From NCBI RefSeq assembly GCF_006335125.1, contig NZ_VDMO01000004.1:62001-126000 (forward strand): a DNA stretch of 64,000 bases. Reading direction: 5' to 3'. The stretch comes from Deinococcus radiopugnans ATCC 19172. GTDB taxonomy: Bacteria; Deinococcota; Deinococci; Deinococcales; Deinococcaceae. Both the position numbers and the translations under genes were made by a program. Shown piece after piece: positions 1-12,595 of the stretch. The stretch's first letter is position 1. Each line of letters starts with the position of its first letter. The notes beneath the pieces are model-generated. The model had not been told where the DNA came from, ran no database searches, and saw only the letters and a list, made by a program, of their open reading frames with translations.

Positions 1-507
1 GATCAGCGGGCGGCCCTCCACATCCAGCAGGAGGGCCTCGTGCATGTCGGCGTAGACCAGCGCGTCGGCGTACTGGGTCAGGCCCAGCTGCGGGTTGGGC
101 GCGAAGGCCTCGATCTGGTCCGACAGGCTGCTGTGCGGGTACAGGCGATGAAACAGGCCGCGGCTGCTGGCGTGGACAAACCGCCACCACGCGCCGCCGA
201 ACTGCTCCTCGATGCCGTAGGGCAACCCTTCGAGGTAGCTCAGCTGTTCGGGCGACAGCTTGCTGCGCGGCCACAGGTCCTGGGGGCGGTGGCTGGCCCC
301 GGCGACGCGGGCGTCCCAGTTGCCCTGGATCACGCGGCTGGCGTGCGCCTGTGTCCAGTCCAGCACCTCGCGCGGGCGCGGGCCTTTGCCCACCACGTCG
401 CCCAGCACCCAGAACTCGGAGATCCCGCGCCGCGCCGCGTCCTGATGTACCGCGAGCGTGGCCGCCAGATTGGCGTGCAGGTCCGCGAGGATGGCGAGGC
501 GTTTCAT
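1..507 (-). CDS. Metallophosphoesterase, C-terminus cut off by window edge
   Basis: The reading frame is open from ATG at 507 down to base 1 (169 codons, no stop), so the C-terminus lies outside the window. The start MKRLAILADLHANLAA holds the DxH metal-binding motif of calcineurin-like phosphoesterases. It is followed by LGDVVGKGP (GD motif) and GNWD, where most members have GNHD. The family hydrolyses phosphomono- or diesters with two metal ions; the substrate cannot be told here. The -10 hexamer TAGACT lies 7 nt before the ATG (515-520 on the minus strand), so the mRNA is probably leaderless. The enzyme looks cytoplasmic, with no signal peptide. Confidence 0.85.
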   Translation of the reverse strand, partial: MKRLAILADLHANLAATLAVHQDAARRGISEFWVLGDVVGKGPRPREVLDWTQAHASRVIQGNWDARVAGASHRPQDLWPRSKLSPEQLSYLEGLPYGIEEQFGGAWWRFVHASSRGLFHRLYPHSSLSDQIEAFAPNPQLGLTQYADALVYADMHEALLLDVEGRPLI

Positions 508-664
508 GTCCGGAAGTCTAGACCACTGCGGCTGACGGCTTTCGCACAGTCTGTAAGGAGGCCTTTATTTGGGTGCGGGAGGCGGAAAGTGGACGGTGAC
601 CCACGAGAAGGGACGTGGCCGGGCCATCTGGCCTCCTTGCCGTGGCGGAAATCCACACCCTGCC

Positions 665-1168
665 CTACCCCAGTTCGTGGTACTGACCCCGGAAGTACAG
701 CAGCGGATCGTCATCGGTGTAGCGGCTGTATTCCACGAAGCCCAGGTACAGGGTGTGGTCTCCGGCAGGGATGACCTGCTGCTTGCGGCAGACCAGCTGC
801 GCCACGCTGCCGCCGATCAGGGGCAGGCCCTCGTGGGCGAACCACGGCACGGCCTCCTCCGGGCCGGGGCGTCCGGCGAAGTGGTCACTCAGGTGACGCT
901 GGGCGCTGCTCAGGACGTTGACCCCGAAGTGGGTCACGCGGTCTTCCGAGAGCAGGGCGTACATGTGGGCGCGGTGGTCCACGCTCACCAGGATCAGCGG
1001 CGGCGTCAGGCTGACCGACACGAAGGCGCTGGCGGTCATGCCCCGGCGGGTTTCGCCGTCGCTGGCGGTGATCACGGTGACGCCGCTGGCAAAGCGCCCC
1101 AGCGTCTCGCGGAATTCCAGAGGGGTGACGCCCGCCTGTGCGCCGGCGGTTGAATCGGTGGAGGTCAT
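665..1168 (-). CDS. Flavin reductase domain protein (HpaC/FRD family)
   Basis: 167 residues, typical for the family. LGRFASGVTVITA at about residues 24-36 and GMTASAFVSVSLTPPLILVSV at about 43-63 are hallmarks of FMN-binding NAD(P)H:flavin reductases, which supply reduced flavin to partner monooxygenases or reduce flavins and iron directly. NVLSSAQRHLSDHFAG follows and also fits the fold. The ATG at 1168 is preceded after 6 nt by TAAACT (1175-1180), a leaderless-type -10. No partner monooxygenase is adjacent, so the physiological acceptor is unknown. Confidence 0.88.
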   Translation of the reverse strand: MTSTDSTAGAQAGVTPLEFRETLGRFASGVTVITASDGETRRGMTASAFVSVSLTPPLILVSVDHRAHMYALLSEDRVTHFGVNVLSSAQRHLSDHFAGRPGPEEAVPWFAHEGLPLIGGSVAQLVCRKQQVIPAGDHTLYLGFVEYSRYTDDDPLLYFRGQYHELG

Positions 1169-1201
1169 GCGCCGAGTTTACCTGCCCATGCGCGCGGAGG
1201 T

Positions 1202-3112
1202 TCAGGGTTTGGCAGGCGTCAGCCCCGCCGGAGTCACCGGGACGGGCGACGCGGTCACCGGTTTCAGGTCCCGCACGGTCAGGTCCGGCAGGCGCACCAC
1301 GCCGCGCTCGGGCACGGTGTCGACCCAGCGCTGGCCGCTGACCCGCACTTCGGTCTTGCCGGGGGGCAGCGCCGCAAAGCCGTAATAGCCGCTGCCGTCG
1401 GTCATGGTGTGGGCAACCACCTGCCCGCCCTGCAGGGCTTCCACCACCCGGAAACCCGGCACGGGCGTGCCGGTAATGCGGCCCATCAGCCCGCGCGTGG
1501 TGGGCGGTTTTTCCTTCCATGGAGCGGGCGAGGCGAGCACTGCTCCAGGGGCGGTCAGCAGCTTCTGCACGGTGTCGAGCCCCTGAGCCGTGGTTTCCTT
1601 GGCGCCGTACACATCCAGGGTGGGCGTGCGATACGAGTAGCCCACCCAGCCCAGGCCCGCGCCCACGCTGCGCTGCGCTTGATTGGCGGTCACGGGGGCG
1701 CCGTTCAGGTACATGGCGGTCCCGGCGGCCACGCCCGCGCTCAGGCCGTCGGGGCGGGGCTGCACGCCGCGCGCAAAGGCGTTCCAGCCGTCGAACCACT
1801 GGCCCTGCTCGGCCACCGCGTCACGCTTGTAGTTCATCAGCACGTTCAGGTCGATCAGGCCGCTCTGCATCCACGCGGGCCAGTCCTGCAGCACGTCGCC
1901 GTAGGTGCGGGTCTTGCGGAACCCCGCCAGATCGCCGGGGGCCGGCGGCTGACCGTAGGTGATGGTGGCCGCCGTGATCCAGGCGTCCGGGCGCAGCGAC
2001 TTGATCTCCAGCGTGATGCGCCGCACCGCGTTGGTCACCTGCTGCCGCTTCCAGTCCTGCCAGACCGCGTCGCTCACGGAGGGGGTGCCGCTGCGCCCGG
2101 TCTCGGCGCGGTAGCGGGCCAGCACCTTGGGATCGTAGCCCCAGACGTCCCCGTCCGGATAGCGGATGCGGTCCAGCTGCACGCCGTCGATCCCATAGTT
2201 CTTGACGAGGCTGACGACCCCCTGAATGGCGTATTCGGCGGCCTCGGGAATGCCCAGGTCCAGCCAGCCGTCGTTGCCCTCCAGCCAGCTGCCGTCGGGG
2301 CGGCGGGCCATCCACGACGCCGCGCCGGCAGTCGGCCCATGCGTGTGCGAGATGTGCGCCGGGTTGGTGTTGGGGGCCGCCGCGTTGGCGATGCCCGTCA
2401 CGGCGACCCAGGCAATCACCCGCATGCCGCGCGCGTGGGCCAGCCGCACGGCCAGCCCCAGCGGGTCCAGGCCTTTTTCCAGATCGGGGTCCGTCGCCTT
2501 GGGCACGCTGGCCTTGAGGCACAGGCAGTCGGCCCGGCGAATGGCCTGCACGAACAGCGTGTTGACGCCCATGCGCGCGGCGTCGTCCACCATCTGCGTG
2601 ACCTGCGCCCGCGTCTTCAGGCCCGGCCCGAAGGCGTCAACCCAAAGGCCCCGGACCCCGCTGCCCACCGGCGGCTTCGCGGCCACCGGCTTCTGGACCG
2701 GAACTGCGGGCTCGGTCCCGGTCTGCCCCTGGGCCGGCGGCGTGGGCGAAGGCATCTGGGGTTGCGGCACTTGCGGCTGCGGCAACTGAGGCAATTGGGG
2801 TTGGGGCTGCGGCGCTTCGGCGGGCGGCACAGGAGAGGGCTCAGGCGCGGGCGTCAGGGGCAGTGCGGGCGGTTCCGGAGCCGGGTCCGGGGCAGGTTCC
2901 GGCGTTTCCACCGGCGGCACCTCTGGCAGCGGCACCTCTGGCAGCGGTACCCCGGGCGACGGCGTCCCGGGCAGCGGCGGCGTGGTGGGCGGCGTTTCCA
3001 CCGGCACGGCGGGAACGGTGGTGTCCTGCGCGCCTCCCTGACCGCCCCACCCCGTCCCGAGGATGAGCGTGAGGGTCAGCAGCGCCGCGCGGCGGGAAAA
3101 TGAAGGCGTCAT
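1202..3112 (-). CDS. Secreted GHL10-type glycoside hydrolase with proline-rich linker
   Basis: 636 residues from ATG 3112. This start was chosen over an upstream in-frame codon because it opens directly into a signal peptide (SFSRRAALLTLTLILGTGW). Residues about 30-150 are an extreme Pro/Glu-rich linker (PEVPLPEVPPVETPEPAP-like), probably spanning the cell envelope. The catalytic part starts with RGLWVDAFGPGL and continues with NTLFVQAIRRADC and GMRVIAWVAVTG, the (beta/alpha)8 pattern of family-10-like hydrolases (PF02638). GIDGVQLDRIRYP resembles the acidic active-site strand. The last ~80 residues (GRITGTPVPGFRV...) look like a carboxypeptidase-regulatory beta-sandwich. The substrate is probably a cell-wall or surface glycan; this is inferred, not shown. 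Confidence 0.85.
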   Translation of the reverse strand: MTPSFSRRAALLTLTLILGTGWGGQGGAQDTTVPAVPVETPPTTPPLPGTPSPGVPLPEVPLPEVPPVETPEPAPDPAPEPPALPLTPAPEPSPVPPAEAPQPQPQLPQLPQPQVPQPQMPSPTPPAQGQTGTEPAVPVQKPVAAKPPVGSGVRGLWVDAFGPGLKTRAQVTQMVDDAARMGVNTLFVQAIRRADCLCLKASVPKATDPDLEKGLDPLGLAVRLAHARGMRVIAWVAVTGIANAAAPNTNPAHISHTHGPTAGAASWMARRPDGSWLEGNDGWLDLGIPEAAEYAIQGVVSLVKNYGIDGVQLDRIRYPDGDVWGYDPKVLARYRAETGRSGTPSVSDAVWQDWKRQQVTNAVRRITLEIKSLRPDAWITAATITYGQPPAPGDLAGFRKTRTYGDVLQDWPAWMQSGLIDLNVLMNYKRDAVAEQGQWFDGWNAFARGVQPRPDGLSAGVAAGTAMYLNGAPVTANQAQRSVGAGLGWVGYSYRTPTLDVYGAKETTAQGLDTVQKLLTAPGAVLASPAPWKEKPPTTRGLMGRITGTPVPGFRVVEALQGGQVVAHTMTDGSGYYGFAALPPGKTEVRVSGQRWVDTVPERGVVRLPDLTVRDLKPVTASPVPVTPAGLTPAKP

Positions 3113-3491
3113 GATGTCACCGGGCAGGCTAGCGCAGGTCGGCGTGGAGGACATGAAGGCCGCCTGGAGCTGCCGATTCTAGCGCCCGCCTCACCGCGCA
3201 CGGCCAGGCTGACGCGGGGCAACGTGACCGTCACCACACGACGAGCGACGTTGACCGCCTCCCGGTTCCTGTTCAGCAGCCACGGGCCCAGTTCGCCGCC
3301 AGGCCCGTGTGGGCGCCCCCCGAAGGCGTCTCGACAGAGCATCAGGAGTGCGGTGGGCACAGAAAGATGAAGGCGTGGACCAGCCGGCCAGGCGGCTGAA
3401 AAGCCGTGCACAACCATTCCGCAGGTCACGGCCCAACGCGCTCCGCGCCCACCTGTCAGCTTTCTCACATCCTCCCCTTATTCTGCCCGGC
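3113..3491. other. Divergent intergenic region, no convincing gene
   Basis: 379 bases between two divergent secreted cell-wall genes. Short open frames run through it on both strands, but they show no recognisable domain and no promoter or ribosome-binding site at their starts. The only clear signal is TATTCT at 3479-3484, the -10 of the LysM gene, 7 nt before its ATG. Confidence 0.6.
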
Positions 3492-4589
3492 ATGAAAGAC
3501 CGCGCCGCCGTGCTGCTTGCCTTTTCCCTGCTGTTCAGCGTGGCGGGAGCCTACACCGTGAAGAAGGGCGACACGCTGTACTCGATTGCGCGGGCCAACA
3601 ACACCAGTGTCAACTCCATCATCCGCCTGAACAACCTGAAGGGCACCACGCTGGAAATCGGGCAGGAGTTGCGGATTCCCGGCGTGGCCCCTACCTCCAG
3701 CACGCCGGCCACCAGCAAGACCGCCCTGCCCGCGCCGCTGCCCGCCGAGCAGCTCACGCCCACCGCGCCCACCTCCAGCATTGCGGGCGTGACCGTGCGG
3801 GTGCCGCAGAGCCTGCGAATGGGCGAGGCGTTCGTGGTGCAGCTGTCGGGGGCGCGGGCCGGGCAGGCCACCGTGCGCTTTCCCAGCGAAGTGGGCGAGG
3901 ACGTGCGGATGCCGAACGAGGTCCTGAAACCCATCGGCGCGGCGGGCGAGTACATGGTCCTGGGGCGCGTGGTGCTGGGCAAGACGACCCCGGTGGTGTA
4001 CGAGGTGACGCTGGGCGGCGAGCTGATCCGGGGGCGCATTCCGGTGGTGGGCCTGGACCAGCCGATCCAGCACCTGAACCTGCCGCAGCGCGTCAGCGGC
4101 GTGTTGCAGGACCCCGGCAAGGCCGCCGAGGACGCCGCCGTGGACAAGGCGTACACGCTGCGGACCCCGCAGGTGTGGACCCGGCCCTTTGCCCCGGCGC
4201 TGGCGAAGGCCAAGGCCACCAGCAGCAGCTTCGGGCAGCCGCGCACCTACGTGCCGGGGGGTGAGGTGGCCTACCACTTCGGCACCGACTACCCGGCCCC
4301 GGTGGGCACCCCCGTGCTGGCGGTCAACGACGGCAAGGTCATTCTGGCCGGCAAGTACCCGGTGCGCGGCGGGCTGGTCCTGATCGACCACGGCGCGGGC
4401 GTGACCAGCCTGTATTTCCACCAGAGCAAGATCGCGGTCAAGCCCGGTCAGGTGGTGAAACGCGGCCAGAAACTGGGCGAGGTGGGCACCACGGGCCTGA
4501 GCGCCGGGCCACACCTGCACCTGGAAATGCGGGTGCGCGGCGAGGGCACCAATCCGGCCAACTGGGTGGACCGCCTGTGGCCCAAATAG
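3492..4589 (+). CDS. Secreted LysM / M23 (LytM) peptidase-family protein
   Basis: 365 residues. ATG 3492 opens directly into a signal peptide ending near VAGA, followed by one LysM peptidoglycan-binding module (YTVKKGDTLYSIARANN...GQELRIPG, about residues 21-65). A middle region of about 170 residues resembles the beta-rich domains of secreted LytM proteins. The C-terminal M23 domain (from about residue 240) has HFGTDYPAP (HxxxD zinc motif) and GPHLHLEMR (HxH), so the zinc ligands of an active endopeptidase are present. Probable role: cleavage of peptidoglycan cross-bridges during growth or division. The TATTCT -10 lies 7 nt upstream of the start, so it is predicted leaderless. Confidence 0.93.
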   Translation: MKDRAAVLLAFSLLFSVAGAYTVKKGDTLYSIARANNTSVNSIIRLNNLKGTTLEIGQELRIPGVAPTSSTPATSKTALPAPLPAEQLTPTAPTSSIAGVTVRVPQSLRMGEAFVVQLSGARAGQATVRFPSEVGEDVRMPNEVLKPIGAAGEYMVLGRVVLGKTTPVVYEVTLGGELIRGRIPVVGLDQPIQHLNLPQRVSGVLQDPGKAAEDAAVDKAYTLRTPQVWTRPFAPALAKAKATSSSFGQPRTYVPGGEVAYHFGTDYPAPVGTPVLAVNDGKVILAGKYPVRGGLVLIDHGAGVTSLYFHQSKIAVKPGQVVKRGQKLGEVGTTGLSAGPHLHLEMRVRGEGTNPANWVDRLWPK

Positions 4590-4637
4590 GCGGCGGCACT
4601 GAAGAAGTGGCGGGGCCGAGCTGCTACCCTGACCGTC

Positions 4638-5069
<432 letters not shown>

Positions 5070-5107
5070 GTCCAGCGGGGCCATGCCTGCCGAGCCTCTG
5101 GCCTGAG

Positions 5108-5728
5108 ATGCCCAGCGCCGCGCCTTTTCTCCGCCATCCTGACCCGCTGACCCGCGAAATCGCGAGGGGGTACGCGGGGGGCGCGTTCTTAATGGACAAC
5201 GGCGACGGCGTGCAGTGGTACAGCGTGCCGGGCCGGGCGCTGGTCCCGTTGACGGAAGAGGCCGGCCTGCACATCGCGCGCCGGTTGCGCCGCGAACTGC
5301 CGCGTTTCGAGGTCCGCGTGGACACCGCGTTCGACGATGTCCTGGAGGGCTGCCGGGGCCGCCTGCCAGGGGCGCCAGAGCGCGACGGCGAGTGGATCAG
5401 CCCGGAACTGACGGACCTGTATGGGCACTTGCACCAGACCGGACTGGCCCATTCCTTCGAAGTCTGGCAGAGCGGCGAGCTGGCCGGGGGCATTCTGGGA
5501 CTGGCGCTGGGCGGCGCGTTCATCGCCGAGAGCAAGTTTCACCGGGTCACCAATGCCAGCAAGGTGGCGGTGATTCGTCTGGCCGAACACGTGCGGGCCA
5601 GGGGTTTCACGCTGCTGGACGCCCAGATTCAGAACCCGCATCTGGAAACGCTGGGGGTCTATGAGGTGTCGGACGAGGAGTACGCGCCGTTGCTCGCGGC
5701 GGCGCTGAAGGTGAACGCGGCGTTGTAG
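5108..5728 (+). CDS. aat: Leucyl/phenylalanyl-tRNA--protein transferase
   Basis: 206 residues, the usual size. The enzyme transfers Leu or Phe from aminoacyl-tRNA to N-terminal Arg/Lys of proteins, marking them for ClpS/ClpAP (N-degron pathway). Family signatures include GYAGGAFLMDNGDGVQWYS, DTAFDDVLEGC (residues about 75-85), AHSFEVWQSGELAGGILGLALGG and ESKFHRVTNASKVAV, which corresponds to the ES(M/K)F...ASK motif. LDAQIQNPHLETLG near the end is also characteristic. No leaderless -10 is seen directly before ATG 5108. A seven-codon frame starting at 5083 stops 1 nt before it and could couple translation, but that is weak. Confidence 0.93.
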   Translation: MPSAAPFLRHPDPLTREIARGYAGGAFLMDNGDGVQWYSVPGRALVPLTEEAGLHIARRLRRELPRFEVRVDTAFDDVLEGCRGRLPGAPERDGEWISPELTDLYGHLHQTGLAHSFEVWQSGELAGGILGLALGGAFIAESKFHRVTNASKVAVIRLAEHVRARGFTLLDAQIQNPHLETLGVYEVSDEEYAPLLAAALKVNAAL

Positions 5729-5753
5729 AGGGCGCGGCTCTGTCCTCTGCGAC

Positions 5754-5879
5754 TAGAGCATTTGTCCGAATTGCTGCATCAGAAAAAAGACTTCTGATGC
5801 CTCCATTCTCCCAATTGCTCAGCAAAATTCACTCACTCCGTTCGGTCAAAAGCAAACAGCACTTTTGACCAATGCTCTA
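5754..5879. repeat. Intergenic repeat family 1, copy 1 (MITE-like, 126 bp)
   Basis: Bounded by TA at both ends with terminal inverted repeats (TAGAGCATTTGTC... / ...GACCAATGCTCTA). It contains an internal 9-bp hairpin GCATCAGAA...TTCTGATGC and a second hairpin GTCAAAAG...CTTTTGAC. Near-identical copies lie at 33614-33760 and, interrupted by an IS, at 45925-47245. It sits between aat and serA with no coding potential. Confidence 0.9.
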
Positions 5880-5931
5880 ACGGGCTAGATCAACCGCCCC
5901 CCGCCCCTCCCGCGCGGCTTACCCTGCGGGC

Positions 5932-7560
<1,629 letters not shown>

Positions 7561-7618
7561 CGCAGGCCCTGGCTTCAAGCCCTCCGCGACCAGCAAAAAA
7601 GCGGTTGGCAAAAAAATG

Positions 7619-7644
7619 CCCCCCGGCCGAGTGTGGCCGGGGGG
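7619..7644 (-). terminator. Rho-independent terminator for sodA
   Basis: A strong GC stem (CCCCCCGGCC / GGCCGGGGGG, loop GAGTGT) lies between the convergent serA and sodA. On the minus strand it is followed by a T run (A7 at about 7610-7616 on the plus strand), so it mainly serves sodA. Confidence 0.88.
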
Positions 7645-7662
7645 TACTTCTGGCTCGCGGGT

Positions 7663-8286
<624 letters not shown>

Positions 8287-8400
8287 AACAATCTCTCTCC
8301 TTACAAGGCAAAGCCGGAGACGCGCACGGTGCGCGCACTCCCTTCGCAAAAACCTCCCTCAGCTTACGCCACGGCCTCAATTCCCGGAACACCATGAAGC

Positions 8401-8416
8401 TTTAGGTGATCCTAAA
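8401..8416. promoter_or_regulatory. Palindrome TTTAGGTGATCCTAAA, possible DtxR/MntR-type operator
   Basis: A perfect 6-bp inverted repeat (TTTAGG / CCTAAA) around TGAT, in the divergent sodA-ClC intergenic region. Its half-sites resemble those of DtxR/MntR-family metal regulators (TTAGG/CCTAA core). It is AT-rich in very GC-rich DNA, which makes chance less likely. Which of the two genes it would control is not clear. Confidence 0.5.
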
Positions 8417-8492
8417 ATGAGAGGGGGTGTTCAGATTGACCGGCAGGCAGCCAGAAACGCCCAGGGCCGCTTTGCTCTAGCATGGGCCGCGT

Positions 8493-10175
<1,683 letters not shown>

Positions 10176-10241
10176 GCTGCTGAGCTGAGCAAAACCGGTG
10201 CCCGACCCTGCACGGCTCCTGGGGACCGCCGGACTTGAGCG

Positions 10242-10979
10242 CTACAGCTGGTACTGCAGCAAAGCGTCCGCCGCGACGGCACTGTGTTTCTGCTCCCAGA
10301 CCAGATCGCGCAGCACCCAGCCGCTGCCGGGAAAGCGCAGGCCCAGCCGCAGTTCGTCCAGCAGATAGTCGCGCACGTCGCGCTGGGGCAGGCCCGCCCC
10401 GGTGGCCTCGCCCAGCGTGCGCTTGCCGTTCAGGTGGCGGGCCACCGGGTGCGTCCGGGCGCGCGGCCCGGTGGGTTGCAGCCTCAGCCGGTGCCATTCG
10501 TAGCGGTCCAGGGGCCGCAGCCGCCCCTGCTTCATGGCCCCCACGACCAGCTGGGCCGCCTGAAACACCGGAATGTCCAGCTCCCTGGCTGCGCCGCGCA
10601 CCGAGCCGCCGCCCTGGCCCTCAAAGGGGAACAGGTCGCCCTGAAAGCAGCGGCTGGGGCTGCCGATGACCTCGCAGATCTTTTCCCACTCGTCGCTGAC
10701 GCGCGCCCAGTCGGTGGTCAGGTGCCCGTACGGCCCCAGCGGCGTTCCGGCCACTGGACGGCGCGCGAAGTCGAAGGTGCCGCTGTCCGGCAGCAGCGGA
10801 CTGGCGTACAGCGCGTCCAGCCCCATCCAGTCGAGGATCCCGCCCGAGATGATCTCACCGGACACGAAGGTGACGGTGTACGGCACGTCGGCCTGAACGT
10901 CCAGCACCCCGGTCTGCCGGGTGGTGTGAATCAGCTCCAGAATGCCCAGCAGCGGAAGGTCCTCAAGAAGTCCCTGCAT
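10242..10979 (-). CDS. DUF4388 (PatA N-terminal-like) protein
   Basis: 245 residues from ATG 10979; an alternative in-frame start at 11024 would add 15 poorly supported residues. The N-terminus MQGLLEDLPLLGILELIHTTRQTGVLDVQ...FVSGEIISGGILDWMGLDALYA is the DUF4388 fold, found in signalling proteins of multicellular and motile bacteria. The rest includes a winged-helix-like stretch (REDIPVF-type, about residues 140-185) and has no recognisable enzyme motif. No membrane segment or signal peptide is seen. A related-looking N-terminus occurs in the protein at 60545-61429. Function unknown; probably a regulatory or scaffolding role. Confidence 0.75.
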   Translation of the reverse strand: MQGLLEDLPLLGILELIHTTRQTGVLDVQADVPYTVTFVSGEIISGGILDWMGLDALYASPLLPDSGTFDFARRPVAGTPLGPYGHLTTDWARVSDEWEKICEVIGSPSRCFQGDLFPFEGQGGGSVRGAARELDIPVFQAAQLVVGAMKQGRLRPLDRYEWHRLRLQPTGPRARTHPVARHLNGKRTLGEATGAGLPQRDVRDYLLDELRLGLRFPGSGWVLRDLVWEQKHSAVAADALLQYQL

Positions 10980-11046
10980 GAATATGAGCAACGTAGCACC
11001 GGGCGTCTTACCGGAGTCACACATTTGCGGGCCGCGCCCAGCTTTA

Positions 11047-12525
11047 TCAAGGCGGCGGCGCGTCGGCCGCGAGGTCCAGCCACGCCGCGCCCAGCTGATC
11101 CGAGACGTCGGTGGCGATCAGGCCGTAGCCGTGCGTGCTGGCGGCGCGTTCGCCCGCGCGGGCGTGCAGCCGCACCCCGGCCACACCGGCGTCGGCGGCA
11201 CTCAGTCCCTGTCCCAGCAGCGCCGCCAGAATGCCCGACAGCGTGTCCCCCATACCCCCGGAAGCCATGCCGGGATGCCCGCCGCGTGACACGCTCAGCG
11301 CGCCCGCCGACGCGACGACGCTGGGGCCGCCCTTGAGAACCACCGTGCCGCCCAGCAGGGTCTGCAGGCGCCGCGCCGCGGCCAGCGGATCACGGGTGAC
11401 GTCTGCCGTGCGGGTGCCCAGCAGCCGCGCCGCCTCGCCGGGATGCGGGGTCCACAGGCATTCGGGGTGGCCTTGACCGGCCAGTTCGGGGTGCAGGGCG
11501 TCGGCGTCCAGCACGGTGGGGATGCCCCAGGTCAGCACCTCGCGGGCCACCCGCACGGCCTCCGGCCCCAGGCCCATGCCCAGCGCTACAGCGTCCGGCA
11601 GACCCACCGCCCGCAGCGCGGGCAGGGCCTGATCCCAGTCCACGTGCCGCTGAACCATCAGCTCAGGCGTCACCAGGGGCACCTCGGCCAGCGAATGCAC
11701 CGTGACCAGCCCCGCCCCGGCCCGCAGCGCCCCCAGTCCCGCCAGCGCCGCCGCCCCCACCGTGCCGGGATGCCCGCCCACGATCCAGACCCGCCCCGCC
11801 GTGCCCTTGTGCGCGCCTGAGGTGCGAACGGGCAGCCGCGCCGCCACCGCCGCGTCGTCGGGGCGGGTGGCAAAAGCTTCCTCGCGCACCCACCCCGGCG
11901 GCACGCGCAGCGGCACCAGCGTCACCCGGCCCGCCCGCGTGGCCGCCTCGCCGAACAGCAGGGCCGTCTTAAGGCCCATCAGGGTCACGGTCACGTCGGC
12001 GCGCACGCTGGGCTCCGGCTCCTGCGCGCTCGCAGCCTCTACCCCACTGGGCACGTCGATGGACAGCACCGGCACACCCGCACGGCGGGTAGCGTTCAGC
12101 GCCCCGATCAGCTCGGCCAGGGCCGGACGCAGCGGCGGCACGAAGCCGGTGCCCAGCAGACCGTCCACCAGCACCCCGGCGGAAGCGGCGGCGCGGCGCA
12201 GGGCCGCCACCTGGAGGGGCCGCACCTCCCCGCCCACGGCCCGCAGGCGACGGCGGTTCAGCCGGGTCAGCGGATGCTTGCCGGGCTGCGCCAGCACCCG
12301 CACCGTCCGGCCCAGCGCCAGCAGCTGCCGGGCAACCACCAGCGCGTCGCCCCCGTTGGCCCCGCCGCCCGCCAGCACCAGGACCGGGCCGTCCGGAAAC
12401 GAGGCCTGCACGGCGTCAGCCACCGCGCGCCCGGCCTCCTCCATTGTCAGGTCCAGCAGCCCGGCACGCTCCAGACGGGCGTCCACCCGCCGCGCGCCCT
12501 CGGGACTCAGGATGAATTCGCTCAT
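11047..12525 (-). CDS. nnrDE: Bifunctional NAD(P)HX epimerase / ADP-dependent dehydratase
   Basis: 492 residues joining two repair enzymes. The N-terminal YjeF/NnrE epimerase domain (about 1-215) has VLVLAGGGANGGDALVVARQL and VLSIDVPSGV. The C-terminal NnrD dehydratase (about 225-490) has WIVGGHPGTVGAAALAGLGALRAGAGLV, LDADALHPE, WTPHPGEAARLLG, VVLKGGPSVV and GMASGGMGDTLSGILAALL (usually GTGD; here GMGD). Together they restore NADH and NADPH damaged by hydration, which complements the NAD cluster at 22-25 kb. TATAAG ends 5 nt before ATG 12525, a possible leaderless -10. Confidence 0.95.
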   Translation of the reverse strand: MSEFILSPEGARRVDARLERAGLLDLTMEEAGRAVADAVQASFPDGPVLVLAGGGANGGDALVVARQLLALGRTVRVLAQPGKHPLTRLNRRRLRAVGGEVRPLQVAALRRAAASAGVLVDGLLGTGFVPPLRPALAELIGALNATRRAGVPVLSIDVPSGVEAASAQEPEPSVRADVTVTLMGLKTALLFGEAATRAGRVTLVPLRVPPGWVREEAFATRPDDAAVAARLPVRTSGAHKGTAGRVWIVGGHPGTVGAAALAGLGALRAGAGLVTVHSLAEVPLVTPELMVQRHVDWDQALPALRAVGLPDAVALGMGLGPEAVRVAREVLTWGIPTVLDADALHPELAGQGHPECLWTPHPGEAARLLGTRTADVTRDPLAAARRLQTLLGGTVVLKGGPSVVASAGALSVSRGGHPGMASGGMGDTLSGILAALLGQGLSAADAGVAGVRLHARAGERAASTHGYGLIATDVSDQLGAAWLDLAADAPPP

Positions 12526-12595
12526 GCCCGCTTATAGCGCACCGGCCCGTGGGTCACTTCAAGCCCTGGCCCGGCTGTGTCGCCGGACGCCGGCT

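Noticed and set aside
2700..3000. CRISPR-like short repeats
   Set aside because: The repeats encode the proline-rich linker of a protein in frame; spacers are not unique and lengths vary.
1409..3103. 564-codon open frame antisense to the GHL10 gene
   Set aside because: Low-complexity product full of Arg/Gly/His; the sense strand encodes a recognisable secreted hydrolase.
3109..3468. 119-codon minus-strand frame between the GHL10 and LysM genes
   Set aside because: It has no domain, no start signal and overlaps the LysM promoter.
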